The notes: generated by a model from the sequence alone, not told the origin. A stretch of 37,043 nt of DNA from Collimonas silvisoli (GCF_018305005.1 NZ_JAGQEG010000060.1:1-37043); one strand, 5' to 3'; shown: positions 1 through 8,568, counted from the stretch's first letter. Program-made: numbers and translations.

Positions 1-59
1 CAGCGGGGGAGTTTGGCTGGCCACGCGAGTGTGGTGTACGATCCAGTCAGGCAGCAACC

Positions 60-76
60 GCAACACCAGGTGTTGC
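60..76. promoter_or_regulatory. 17-bp perfect palindrome upstream of the ECF sigma factor gene
   Basis: GCAACACC-A-GGTGTTGC is a perfect inverted repeat with 8-bp arms and one central base. It ends 41 bases before the chosen ATG of the sigma factor. The position fits a dimeric regulator operator or a 5' leader hairpin. No T-run follows, so it is not an obvious terminator. The binding protein is unknown. Confidence 0.4.
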
Positions 77-117
77 ACCGCGCAAAAGAACTATCACCAG
101 ATACCTTGCTAGACACG

Positions 118-1353
118 ATGCCAATAAGCGACACGATTGAAGCTATTTACCGCAGCGAATCGCGACGCGTATTCGCCACCCTGATTCGCCTGCTGGGCGA
201 CTTCGACCTGGCGGAAGAAGCCTTGCAAGAGGCGTTCAAGGCGGCGATGGAACAATGGCCGCGCGACGGCGTTCCCGATAAACCGGTGCCGTGGCTGGTA
301 TCGGCAGGGCGCTTCAAAGCGATCGACGGCATCCGGCGCCAAGCCAGATTTACCGCCTATGACGAGGTGGCCGAGACGATCGAGGCGATTGCCGACGATA
401 CACAGGCCCTGGATGAGCGTGAGCATGTCGAAGACGATCGCTTGCGCCTGATCTTCACTTGCTGCCATCCCTCGCTGGCGCCGGATGCGCAGATTGCGCT
501 CACCTTGCGCGAGGTCTGCGGCCTCACCACGGAGGAGATCGCACATGCTTTCCTGATTCCTGCGCCTACGCTGGCGCAACGTATCGTGCGCGCCAAAGCC
601 AAGATCCGCGACGCCCGCATCCCGTACCAGGTTCCCGGCCGCGACGAATTGCCGGCGCGCCTTGAGTCGGTCCTGCGCGTCATCTACCTGGTTTTTAACG
701 AGGGCTATTCCGCATCTTCGGGGGCGACGCTGACACGCCATGATTTATCGCAAGAAGCGATCCGGCTGGCGCGCCTGTTACTGGAGTTGCTGCCGGAGCC
801 CGAGGTCATGAGTTTGCTGGCCTTGATGCTGCTGCATGAATCGCGCCGCACCGCACGCACCACTGCCGGGGGCGACCTGGTGCCGCTGGATGAGCAGGAT
901 AGGAGTTTGTGGAACGCGGAGCACATCGCCGAGGGTTCGGCACTGGTGGCGCGCGCCTTGTCATCGGGACACTTCGGGGTATATGCGCTGCAAGCCGCGA
1001 TTTCAGCGGTCCATGCCGAAGCGCGCCATGCCGAAGCCACCGACTGGGAGCAAATCGTCGGCCTGTATGACGCTTTGCTGCGTCTGGAGCCGACGCCGGT
1101 AGTCGAGTTGAACCGGGCGGTGGCAATCGCCATGCATCAGGGGCCGGATGCCGGACTGGTCTTGGTGGATCGTTTGATTGTCGGCGGCCAGTTGCAAAAT
1201 TATCATCTGGCGCACGCAGCGCAAGCCGATTTGCACCGGCGCCTGGGCCATGTGACAGAAGCACGCGCTGCTTACGGGCGGGCGCTGGCGCTGACCCAGC
1301 AAGAACCGGAACGGCGCTTTCTTCATCGGCGTCTGGCCGCTTTGCCGGATTAG
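118..1353 (+). CDS. ECF-type RNA polymerase sigma factor with C-terminal TPR-like extension (ECF42-like)
   Basis: An extracytoplasmic-function sigma factor expected to direct RNA polymerase to a small regulon. Region 2 lies at about residues 8-75 (LIRLLGDFDLAEEALQEAF) and region 4 at about 105-162, with the helix-turn-helix around CGLTTEEIAHAF. The protein is 411 residues, about twice a normal ECF factor. The remaining roughly 240 residues form a helical DUF6596/TPR-like extension, as known for the ECF42 group. ECF42 genes typically neighbour DGPF/YCII-domain genes, and one follows here at 1533. I chose ATG 118 because the family begins just before the IEAIYR segment; an in-frame TTG at 13 would add 35 residues that do not look family-like. 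No anti-sigma gene is adjacent, so the C-terminal extension may control activity (known for the family, inferred here). Confidence 0.9.
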   Translation: MPISDTIEAIYRSESRRVFATLIRLLGDFDLAEEALQEAFKAAMEQWPRDGVPDKPVPWLVSAGRFKAIDGIRRQARFTAYDEVAETIEAIADDTQALDEREHVEDDRLRLIFTCCHPSLAPDAQIALTLREVCGLTTEEIAHAFLIPAPTLAQRIVRAKAKIRDARIPYQVPGRDELPARLESVLRVIYLVFNEGYSASSGATLTRHDLSQEAIRLARLLLELLPEPEVMSLLALMLLHESRRTARTTAGGDLVPLDEQDRSLWNAEHIAEGSALVARALSSGHFGVYALQAAISAVHAEARHAEATDWEQIVGLYDALLRLEPTPVVELNRAVAIAMHQGPDAGLVLVDRLIVGGQLQNYHLAHAAQADLHRRLGHVTEARAAYGRALALTQQEPERRFLHRRLAALPD

Positions 1354-1532
1354 TAGTTCCTGCAGCCCTGGTTGGCGGCAGAAAAATAAAAATATTCGAC
1401 TAGCTGTCGATTCCGCCGTTTGCGGTTCGACTATCTAGTGCAGGCGTATATAAATGCATATAGGCAGACGCCGGCCAGGCACTGCGCCGCCGGCCGTCAT
1501 CCATCAATCCTCGCCATCTACTGGAGACCAAC

Positions 1533-1895
1533 ATGAACTATTTGTGCCTCGTCTATCTTGCGCAGGACAAGCTGCACGCCTGCCCCGACAGCGTTTGTTT
1601 TGCCTATGGGCAGGAACTGCGCGAGAGCGGCCACTACGTCGCCGGACAAGCGCTGCAACCGATCGACACCGCGACCACGGTGCGCGTACGTAACGGCCAG
1701 TTGTCCTTGACCGACGGCCCGTTTGCCGAAACCAAGGAGCAACTGGCGGGTTTCTACATGATTCAAGCCAAGGATCTCAACGAGGCGATCCACTGGGCTT
1801 CGAAAATCCCGCCGGCGCGTTTTGGCAGCATCGAAGTACGCCCCGTGCGGGAGCTTGACGTCAGCAGCATAGCAGCTACTCAGGAAGCCATTTAA
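1533..1895 (+). CDS. YCII-related DGPF-domain protein
   Basis: A 120-residue alpha/beta-barrel-like protein of the YCII/DGPF family. The diagnostic DGPFAETKEQLAGFY segment lies at about residues 62-76. The biochemical role of the family is not established. Members sit beside ECF42-type sigma factors and are thought to be part of the regulon. A good ribosome-binding site (TGGAGACC) precedes the ATG. The gene lies 179 bases after the sigma factor gene and 87 before a VOC-family gene, and all three are co-oriented. The 179-base gap contains two copies of TTCGACTA and could hold a separate promoter recognised by the neighbouring sigma factor; that is inference. Confidence 0.88.
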   Translation: MNYLCLVYLAQDKLHACPDSVCFAYGQELRESGHYVAGQALQPIDTATTVRVRNGQLSLTDGPFAETKEQLAGFYMIQAKDLNEAIHWASKIPPARFGSIEVRPVRELDVSSIAATQEAI

Positions 1896-1982
1896 GTATG
1901 GGAATTCATGTACATGGAACCGCAAGCGGCGAGCGCCTGATGTATTTCCTGTGTTGAGAAGTAAATTGAGGAGTAAACCAAA

Positions 1983-2456
1983 ATGCAGAAAATTTCTCCA
2001 TTCCTATGGTTTGACGGTAAAGCCGAAGAGGCAATGAATTTTTATACGTCGATTTTCAAAGATGCGAAAGTCGGCAACATCATGCGTTACGGCGATGCCG
2101 GACCAGGCCCTAAAGGCAGCGTGATGTCGGCGACATTCCAGCTGCATGGACAGGATTTCATCGCCCTGAACGGCGGACCGCAATTCAGCTTCACGCCCGC
2201 CATCTCGTTCTTCGTGAACTGCGAGACACAGGAGGAAGTCGATGAACTATGGGGCAGGTTCTCCGAAGGCGGCGAGCCGCAGGGATGCGGCTGGATCAAA
2301 GACAAGTTTGGACTCTGCTGGCAAATCATCCCGACGATTTTGGACGAATTGTTGCAAGACAAGGATGCCCAAAAAGCGCAAAGAGTGATGCAGGCAATGA
2401 TGAAGATGAACAAGATCGACATCAAACTCTTGAAGCAAGCCTACGGGCAGCAATAA
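1983..2456 (+). CDS. VOC superfamily protein, PhnB/3-demethylubiquinone-methyltransferase-like
   Basis: A 157-residue protein that begins with the family signature [18 protein letters not shown] and contains [19 protein letters not shown] and [21 protein letters not shown]. These match the PhnB-like vicinal-oxygen-chelate family, whose exact substrates are mostly unknown. A strong ribosome-binding site (TTGAGGAGTAAACC) precedes ATG 1983. DGPF and PhnB-like genes frequently co-occur behind ECF41/ECF42 sigma factors, so this is probably the last gene of that module. A metal-dependent lyase, dioxygenase or resistance role is possible but not shown. Confidence 0.88.
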   Translation: MQKISPFLWFDGKAEEAMNFYTSIFKDAKVGNIMRYGDAGPGPKGSVMSATFQLHGQDFIALNGGPQFSFTPAISFFVNCETQEEVDELWGRFSEGGEPQGCGWIKDKFGLCWQIIPTILDELLQDKDAQKAQRVMQAMMKMNKIDIKLLKQAYGQQ

Positions 2457-2533
2457 CGATGCAAGCCGCCGCCCGCGACGGTTATTTTTCATGCAAGCCC
2501 GTCAGGGGCAAGCGTGTCGGCTCTAGCGCGCTG

Positions 2534-2752
2534 TTAGCGTTTCCCGGCCTGGTTACCGATGACGCCGCCAACTGCGGCGCCGCCGACTGTACCAAGGGCG
2601 CTGCCGTTGGTTAATACCGCACCGCCGACCGCACCTATACCGGCGCCGATAGCCGTGTTCTGGCCACGGCGCGACATGTTGTCGCATGCGCCCAGGCCTA
2701 GCAGCATGACCACAGTCATCGCAGTGGCAGTAAATTTTTGCATGGTTTTCAT
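2534..2752 (-). CDS. Small glycine-zipper lipoprotein (OsmB-like)
   Basis: A 72-residue exported lipoprotein. It has an N-terminal basic and hydrophobic signal, a lipobox LGAC with the lipidated Cys at residue 23, and a glycine-zipper segment (AIGAGIGAVGGAVL and VGGAAVGGVIGNQAG) filling the rest. Its layout resembles OsmB and other YMGG-like Gly-zipper envelope proteins, which are often stress-induced; the exact role is unknown. The ATG at 2752 has an AAAGAGG ribosome-binding site seven bases upstream; a second Met four codons in is also possible. It is convergent with the VOC gene and divergent from the aldolase gene. Confidence 0.85.
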   Translation of the reverse strand: MKTMQKFTATAMTVVMLLGLGACDNMSRRGQNTAIGAGIGAVGGAVLTNGSALGTVGGAAVGGVIGNQAGKR

Positions 2753-2980
2753 AAGATGCCTCTTTGTTAATATCCGGTCGCAGGAAAATGCCCTGGGCCT
2801 GTCTTTACGCTAGCCGCAAAACCTGTCGCGGTCGGTGCGGTGGCGCACCTAAGCCTGTTTTTAGAATTCAGCTCCTCCTTTTATATTCAGAGTAATCTTG
2901 GCATTCGGTAGTTCCGAAACCGGGTAACATGTTGTGGAGAGTTTTTCGCAGTTTGCAGTCATCTCTGGGAGTAACCAGCT

Positions 2981-4006
2981 ATGAACATCGACGAACTAAG
3001 CGCGGTGGCAAAGGCCATCGTCGCAGAGCAGAAGGGCATACTGGCGGCGGATGAAAGCGGGCCGACCATTAAGAAGCGGTTTGACGCCATCAAACTGGAA
3101 TGCAGCGAAGAAAACCGCCGCCGCTATCGCGAAATCCTGTTTACCACCGCCTGTGTCGAAGCTCATCTGGGCGGTGTCATCCTGTACGACGAAACGCTGC
3201 GTCAGAGCAGTACCGACGGCAAACCGTTTGCGGAGCTGCTGGCGCAGCGCGGCATTATCCCCGGCATCAAGGTAGACGGCGGCGCCAAGCCGCTGGCGCT
3301 GCATGCGGGCGAGAAGATCACGGAAGGGCTGGACGGTTTGCGCGAACGCCTGCTGGAGTATCGGCAACTGGGCGCCAGGTTTGCGAAGTGGCGCGCTGTG
3401 ATCGAGATCGACCAGCTCGACCTTCCAAGCACGTACGGCATACGCGCCAATGCCCACGCTTTGGCGCGTTACGCTGCGCTGTGCCAGGAAGCCGGGATTG
3501 TGCCTATCGTTGAGCCGGAAGTGCTGATGGACGGTTCTCATAGCCTCGAACGTTGCGAGGCGGTGACCTCACAGGTGTTGGAAATCGTGTTTGCCGAACT
3601 CGATGCACACCGTGTCGCATTCGAGGGCATGCTGCTCAAGCCGAATATGGTGATTGCCGGCTTGAAGTGCGCGCAGCAAGCCGATATGCAGCAAGTTGCC
3701 GCAGCCACCATGCGCTGCCTGGCGCGCTATGTGCCGGCGGCGGTGCCTGGCATCGTCTTCCTGTCCGGCGGACAAAGCGCGCAAGATGCGACCGCCCATC
3801 TGAATGCGATGAACCAGCTCGGGTCACATCCCTGGCAAGTGAGTTTCTCTTACGGACGGGCGTTGCAGGCGCCGGTGCTGGCGGCGTGGAAAGGGCTGGA
3901 GCAGAACGTCGCCGAAGCGCAAAAAACCTTCTTTCGCCGTTGCCATCTGAACGGTCTGGCGCGCATCGGGAAGTACCACAGCGCCATGGAAGTTACGCCG
4001 CCATAA
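2981..4006 (+). CDS. Class I fructose-bisphosphate aldolase
   Basis: Cytoplasmic Schiff-base aldolase that interconverts fructose 1,6-bisphosphate with dihydroxyacetone phosphate and glyceraldehyde 3-phosphate. The 341-residue protein has the class I N-terminal motif ILAADES (about residues 20-26) and the LLKPNMV segment whose Lys220 is the expected Schiff-base lysine. The C-terminal region contains FLSGGQS and SFSYGRALQ, also typical. The start is ATG 2981, with GGGAG upstream. The gene is convergent with a probable PPi-dependent phosphofructokinase 32 bases away, so two consecutive glycolytic/gluconeogenic steps are encoded back to back. Class I aldolases of this eukaryote-like type are widespread in proteobacteria. 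Confidence 0.95.
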   Translation: MNIDELSAVAKAIVAEQKGILAADESGPTIKKRFDAIKLECSEENRRRYREILFTTACVEAHLGGVILYDETLRQSSTDGKPFAELLAQRGIIPGIKVDGGAKPLALHAGEKITEGLDGLRERLLEYRQLGARFAKWRAVIEIDQLDLPSTYGIRANAHALARYAALCQEAGIVPIVEPEVLMDGSHSLERCEAVTSQVLEIVFAELDAHRVAFEGMLLKPNMVIAGLKCAQQADMQQVAAATMRCLARYVPAAVPGIVFLSGGQSAQDATAHLNAMNQLGSHPWQVSFSYGRALQAPVLAAWKGLEQNVAEAQKTFFRRCHLNGLARIGKYHSAMEVTPP

Positions 4007-4038
4007 GTGGGCAAAGGCTGGCGGTCAGCCGGAAGTAT

Positions 4039-5259
4039 TCAGCCCGAACTATTGCGTATCTTGGCTACCGCAGGGGAGTGCAGACGGAAGCCATCCGCCA
4101 TGCCCGATCCCAGCAGCGGCTGCAGATAGAGCCGGAAAGCATCGGTGACATCCGTGCCGCTGGCGGCGATCAACTCGTCTTCCATGACGCGGGTTTTGCC
4201 CGCCACCACGTCCAGCGGCAGTAATTCATAGTTGACCGAGTAATTCCCATTGCGCTTGATCGCCACCGTACCGTTGCGGTCATCGTGCACGGCAAATTGC
4301 AGCGCTTTTTCGCCGACTTCGCGTGCCTCGCGCTGGTCCACATCCGACACGCAACCCATGAACGAGCGCTGCAGATAACCAAAGGTGTCGCCGCGCACGC
4401 GCTTGATGTTCAATTTCGACTTAATCTCTTCGCACAGTAAATCAGCCAGGGCGCCGGTGCCGGACAATTGCACGTTGCCATGCGCATCGCGTTCCACCGT
4501 CTTCGCCAGCAGGCTGGCGATAGGCGTGCCCGATGCATCGTGTATGCCTTCGGAGACGGCAATCACGCAACGGCCGAAGCGTTGGTAGGCTTGTTTCACA
4601 TCGGCCAGGAATTTTTCCAGCACAAAGATGCGTTCCGGCAGATAAATCAGATGCGGGCCGTCATCGGCAAATTTCCTGCCTAGCGCCGCCGCCGCCGTCA
4701 AAAAGCCGGCGTGGCGGCCCATCACCACGCCGACATAGACGCCGGGCAGGGCCGCGTTATCCAGGTTGGCGCCGGCAAAAGCCTGCGCTACGAAACGTGC
4801 GGCCGATGGAAACCCTGGGGTGTGATCGTTGCTGACCAGATCGTTGTCTATGGTTTTAGGGATATGGATGCAGCGTAGCGGGAAGGCCAGCTTGTCGGCT
4901 TCAAGGCTGAGGATGCGCAAGGTGTCGGATGAATCGTTGCCGCCGATGTAGAAGAAATGATTGATCTGGTGCGCTTGCAATACCTGGATAATTTCCTGGC
5001 AATATTTGAGGTCCGGCTTGTCGCGAGTGGATCCCAGCGCGGAAGACGGGGTGTTCGCCACCAGTTCCAGGTTGTGGCTGGTTTCCTGGCATAGATCGAG
5101 GAAATCTTCATTGACTATGCCGCGCACGCCGTTGCGGGCGCCATATACCCGGTCGACATTGCGCACGCCGCGCGCCGCCAGGACTACGCCCACCAAGGAT
5201 TGATTGATGACGGCGGTGGGGCCGCCGCCTTGCGCGATAAGGATTCTTCTGGCATGCAT
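4039..5259 (-). CDS. pfp: 6-phosphofructokinase, probably pyrophosphate-dependent
   Basis: Phosphorylates fructose 6-phosphate at C1. The sequence suggests pyrophosphate rather than ATP as donor. The phosphate-donor loop reads YIGGNDS (about residues 104-110), with Asp where ATP enzymes keep Gly. The catalytic motif reads PKTIDND (about 134-140), with the Lys typical of PPi-dependent enzymes in place of the Gly of GTIDND. The protein is about 406 residues, longer than the 320-residue bacterial ATP enzyme. ATG 5259 is preferred to ATG 5265 because AAGGAG (complement of 5267-5272) is seven bases from 5259 and only one from 5265. A PPi enzyme is reversible and would pair naturally with the convergent aldolase. 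Donor specificity is inferred from motifs. Confidence 0.88.
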   Translation of the reverse strand: MHARRILIAQGGGPTAVINQSLVGVVLAARGVRNVDRVYGARNGVRGIVNEDFLDLCQETSHNLELVANTPSSALGSTRDKPDLKYCQEIIQVLQAHQINHFFYIGGNDSSDTLRILSLEADKLAFPLRCIHIPKTIDNDLVSNDHTPGFPSAARFVAQAFAGANLDNAALPGVYVGVVMGRHAGFLTAAAALGRKFADDGPHLIYLPERIFVLEKFLADVKQAYQRFGRCVIAVSEGIHDASGTPIASLLAKTVERDAHGNVQLSGTGALADLLCEEIKSKLNIKRVRGDTFGYLQRSFMGCVSDVDQREAREVGEKALQFAVHDDRNGTVAIKRNGNYSVNYELLPLDVVAGKTRVMEDELIAASGTDVTDAFRLYLQPLLGSGMADGFRLHSPAVAKIRNSSG

Positions 5260-5347
5260 TTGCATTCTCCTTGAGCCATCGTTGAACGGAGCCGTCTGCT
5301 GCCGATTCTACCCCCATCGCGCAAGTACAGCTTCTCGGCCGCCGGCT

Positions 5348-6454
5348 TTATTTCCCCCAGATTTTCCTGTACTCGGCACGGTAGCCGTTATTCGGCTCGA
5401 AGGTGTTTTGCCGGCCGCCGTGAAACGCAATGTTCTGCTCCGTGAGCAGATACACCGGAGTGGCATAGGCGCTGGCTTTTTCACCGGCAAACGAGCGGTT
5501 CAATTCGTCGATGATTTGCCAGCCTTGCTGGCTGAACGGTTCCGGCACGGTGGCCAGCTGCACCGTCTTGCTGCGGATCCGTTGATAAGCCGCCTCGGAA
5601 CCTTCGCCGGCGGCCAGCGCCTGGACTTTGCTGCTGGCGATAATCGCCGCCGCGGCCGGTGTCGCCAGCAGGTCAAGGTAGTTGTCATTGACGCCGATGA
5701 TGTGCGTCCATTTCTTACCGAAACGCTGCGCCAGCGACGTCAGCAGAGCGGGCATCTTGTCGGCAGAGGTGGTGGCCGGCAAAGCTTCCACGCTGAGCAG
5801 GCTGCAAGTCCGGCACTGCTTGACGACCGCGACTATTTCATTCGATTTCGACTGCGCATACAGGCTGTTCGGATCGGTCAGGACCACCACGCCAGCCTTG
5901 CCGTTGGAGTCGACCACGCTCAACAAGGTCGCGATCAAAGCCTCTTCCTTAGGGTCTGCCGTGACATTGGTAAACAAGCCATCGCTGGGGCCGATTCTGG
6001 TGGAAGCATGCCAGCCGACCACCGGCACGTTCTGGCTGTTGGCGGCGTTCATTTCCTTGGGTTGTTCGTTGGCGTCGATCCCGGCCAGAACGATGCCGTT
6101 CGGCTTCAGGGCCAGTGCTCTGCTGAAAGCTTCCGCATGCTTGCTGTTGACGCCCCAGCAATCGATCACGAAGACATCCCAGCCGGCCACCGCCGCCGCT
6201 TCTTTGACGCCGTTGGCAACCCGCGCGACACTGTTGTTCTTGAGACTGGAGGCGATCAGCACAATCGATTTTTTCTGTGCTGCGATTTTCGGCCCGCTGG
6301 TAGGGCCGTCCCAACTGGTTTTGAAGGCCATCGCCTTGGCGATTTTTGCGTTGGCCCGGTTCAGGAACAAGGTTGGATCTTCCTGTGCGAATGCGGAACT
6401 GATGAGGCCGAAGACAAGTGCTACCGTTACGAAATTAAAATGTGTCAATTTCAT
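5348..6454 (-). CDS. Periplasmic sugar-type substrate-binding protein (Peripla_BP_4), orphan
   Basis: A 368-residue secreted protein with a clear Sec signal peptide (hydrophobic stretch ending SSAFA, cleavage near residue 23). It is followed by a type 1 periplasmic-binding fold related to ribose/autoinducer-2 binding proteins, including SIVLIASSLKNNSVARV, NGIVLAGIDANEQP and HIIGVNDNYLDLL. It would bind a small ligand in the periplasm. No ABC permease or ATPase and no chemoreceptor gene lies beside it, so it either shares a transporter encoded elsewhere or feeds a sensor. ATG 6454 is chosen since the signal peptide starts there; upstream in-frame codons would add nine residues. The ligand cannot be read from sequence. 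Confidence 0.82.
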   Translation of the reverse strand: MKLTHFNFVTVALVFGLISSAFAQEDPTLFLNRANAKIAKAMAFKTSWDGPTSGPKIAAQKKSIVLIASSLKNNSVARVANGVKEAAAVAGWDVFVIDCWGVNSKHAEAFSRALALKPNGIVLAGIDANEQPKEMNAANSQNVPVVGWHASTRIGPSDGLFTNVTADPKEEALIATLLSVVDSNGKAGVVVLTDPNSLYAQSKSNEIVAVVKQCRTCSLLSVEALPATTSADKMPALLTSLAQRFGKKWTHIIGVNDNYLDLLATPAAAAIIASSKVQALAAGEGSEAAYQRIRSKTVQLATVPEPFSQQGWQIIDELNRSFAGEKASAYATPVYLLTEQNIAFHGGRQNTFEPNNGYRAEYRKIWGK

Positions 6455-6786
6455 TATTTTTATCCGGATTTGACTGCGCATGGTCGGAGCGGATTTCCCG
6501 CCTGTTTTTTTTATTGCAAACTAATCGCTGCTGACTACTCCCTTTTACTCCCCGTATTGCAAAATACACAAATCTCCATGAGCCAGTGCCGGAGCCGCTT
6601 TCAAGCAAATCAGCAAGCATGGGAAACGGCCCAGGCCACAGGGTGCCTTAGCTTACGCAAAGGTTAAATAATTGTCTATTGGAAATCAATTGGAGCGCTG
6701 TCGCGGAGGCGAAAAATGAAAAAAGGCTACCCGCCGCGACGGCAGGTAGCCCTTGGTTGTTGCTTCGATCCCGGCAGCTTGCCGCT
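6455..6786. other. Intergenic region between the binding-protein and GspE-like genes
   Basis: About 330 bases without a convincing gene. It contains the minus-strand terminator of the GspE-like gene near 6718-6752 and, at its left side, the presumed promoter region of the binding-protein gene. I see no RNA gene, repeat array or conserved small protein in the rest. Confidence 0.6.
6718..6752 (-). terminator. Rho-independent terminator of the GspE-like gene
   Basis: Read on the minus strand, an 11-bp stem (GGCTACCTGCC / GGCGGGTAGCC, one wobble position, complement of 6725-6751) encloses a 5-base loop and runs straight into a T-tract (complement of 6719-6724). It lies 35 bases past the stop of the upstream minus-strand gene. 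Confidence 0.8.
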
Positions 6787-8568
6787 TCAGGTCAGCGCCG
6801 AGGTAACCTTCAAGACTTCTTCCACCGTGGTGGCGCCTTCCAGCACCTTCAACGCGCCAGCCAGGCGCAAAGGTTTCATGCCGTCGCTGATGCTTTGCTG
6901 TTTCAGCGCATGGATGTCGGTTTCAGCCAGGATCAGCTTCGAGAACGGCTGGCTGACGGTCAGCAACTCGTACAGGCCGGTGCGTCCGCGGTAGCCGGTC
7001 TGGCGGCATTCCGGGCAGCCGACCGGGTGGTAGACATTGGCAGGCTTGGGCAGGTTCCAGCTTTCAACCAGCGTGGCCCAGACTTCGTCGGCGACATAGC
7101 CGTCGGCGCTTTTGCAATGGCTGCAGAGGGTACGCACCAGGCGTTGCGCCATGATGCCGATCAAGGTGGTTTCCAGCAGGTAGTAAGGCACGCCCAGTTC
7201 CAGCAAGCGCATCACTGCCGACGGCGCATCGTTGGTGTGCAAGGTCGATAGCACCAGATGGCCGGTGAGGGCGGCCTGGATTGCCATTTCGGCGGTTTCC
7301 AGATCGCGGATTTCGCCCACCATGATGATGTCCGGATCCTGCCGCATCAAAGCTCGCACACCGTCGGCAAAGGTGAGGTCGATGCCATGGTTGACCTGCA
7401 TCTGGTTGAACGAGGCTTCTACCATTTCGATCGGATCTTCCACCGAGCAGACGTTGACTTCGGAAGTGGCTAGCGCCTTGAGCGTGGTGTACAGCGTCGT
7501 GGTTTTGCCGGAGCCGGTGGGGCCGGTGACCAGGATAATGCCGTGCGGGCGTGTGGTCAGGGCGTCCCAGCGAAGGGCGTCGTCGACCGGGAACCCGAGT
7601 TCCGGCAAGGTTTTCACCACTACTTCAGGATCGAAAATCCGCATCACCAGTTTCTCGCCGAAGGCGGTCGGCAGGGTAGACAAACGCAGTTCAATCTCCT
7701 GGCCGCCGGCGGTGCGGGTCTTGATCCGGCCGTCTTGCGGCCGGCGCTTTTCGATGACGTCCATCCGCCCCAGCAATTTGATGCGTGCCGTCATCGCAAT
7801 CATGACCACCGCCGGCACCTGGTACACCTGGTGCAAGACGCCATCGATACGGAAGCGGATGGCGCTGAAATCGCGCTTCGGCTCCATGTGGATGTCGGAG
7901 GCGCGTTGTTCGAATGCGTATTGCCACAGCCAGTCGACGATGTTGACGATGTGCTGGTCGTTGGCGTCGACCTGCTTGTTGGACTTGCCCAGCTCGACCA
8001 GCTGCTCGAAGTTGTTGCGCAGCGCCAGCTCCTGGCCGCCGGATTTATGCGCGCTCTTGATCGATTTCGCCAGCGTGAAAAACTGCGTGATGTATTGCGT
8101 GATATCGAGCGGATTAGCAATCACCAGGCGGATATTGCGGCGTGAGATCTTGGCGATTTCCGCCTGCCATTCGGTGCGGAACGGCTCGGCGGTGGCAATC
8201 ACCAGATCGGTCAGGCTCAGTTCGACCGGCAGGATATTGAAACGGGTGGCGTAGCTGGCGGACATGACGTCGGCCACCTTGGCGAAATCGATCTTGAGCG
8301 GATCGATCCGGTAGAACGGCATCTGCACCTGGCGCGCCAGCCATTCGGTGAGCCATTCCAGCGTGATGGCGCGATGCGGCGGCAGCGCCGACTGGCGCTT
8401 GCACTGGGCTACGGCGTGCAGCGGATGGATCGCAATCGGGGCGTTGCGGAAAATCCCCTGTGCCTGGGTGTAGAAGGCTTTGACCTCATTCTTGTCGACC
8501 GTGCCGTCGTTCAGCAGCCAGGTGAAAATTTGCTGCAGGTCCAGTGTTTTTTGCGATGCAGTGTTCAT
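6787..8568 (-). CDS. GspE/PulE/PilB-family secretion or pilus-assembly ATPase
   Basis: Cytoplasmic hexameric ATPase of the type II secretion / type IV pilus class, 593 residues. The N-terminal third resembles an MshEN-like domain. The ATPase core follows with SDIHMEPKRD, Walker A GPTGSGKTTT near residues 346-355, an Asp box, Walker B-like IIMVGEIRDLETAEMA and a His box (LVLSTLHTNDA). A zinc-binding tetracysteine loop (CSHC ... CPEC) is present in the C-terminal third. All catalytic elements look intact. No pilin, GspF or secretin gene is adjacent, so its machine must be encoded elsewhere. ATG 8568 gives the expected N-terminus, though its ribosome-binding site is weak. It lies 74 bases downstream of a co-oriented methyltransferase-like gene. 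Confidence 0.92.
   Translation of the reverse strand: MNTASQKTLDLQQIFTWLLNDGTVDKNEVKAFYTQAQGIFRNAPIAIHPLHAVAQCKRQSALPPHRAITLEWLTEWLARQVQMPFYRIDPLKIDFAKVADVMSASYATRFNILPVELSLTDLVIATAEPFRTEWQAEIAKISRRNIRLVIANPLDITQYITQFFTLAKSIKSAHKSGGQELALRNNFEQLVELGKSNKQVDANDQHIVNIVDWLWQYAFEQRASDIHMEPKRDFSAIRFRIDGVLHQVYQVPAVVMIAMTARIKLLGRMDVIEKRRPQDGRIKTRTAGGQEIELRLSTLPTAFGEKLVMRIFDPEVVVKTLPELGFPVDDALRWDALTTRPHGIILVTGPTGSGKTTTLYTTLKALATSEVNVCSVEDPIEMVEASFNQMQVNHGIDLTFADGVRALMRQDPDIIMVGEIRDLETAEMAIQAALTGHLVLSTLHTNDAPSAVMRLLELGVPYYLLETTLIGIMAQRLVRTLCSHCKSADGYVADEVWATLVESWNLPKPANVYHPVGCPECRQTGYRGRTGLYELLTVSQPFSKLILAETDIHALKQQSISDGMKPLRLAGALKVLEGATTVEEVLKVTSALT

Noticed and set aside
13-117. In-frame TTG extension of the ECF sigma factor
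   Set aside because: The extra 35 residues do not resemble the family N-terminus, and the segment contains a palindrome that looks regulatory.
2904-2918. TTCGG-N5-CCGAA inverted repeat upstream of the aldolase gene as an operator
   Set aside because: The arms are short and such repeats are expected by chance at this length. No regulator is nearby.
4016-4030. GGCTG-N5-CAGCC hairpin between the convergent aldolase and kinase genes as a terminator
   Set aside because: The stem is only five pairs and has no T-run on either side, so support is insufficient.
5204-6667. A 487-codon plus-strand open frame across the kinase start and binding-protein gene
   Set aside because: It spans two real minus-strand genes and their intergenic region with no recognisable domain. 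A high-GC antisense artefact.
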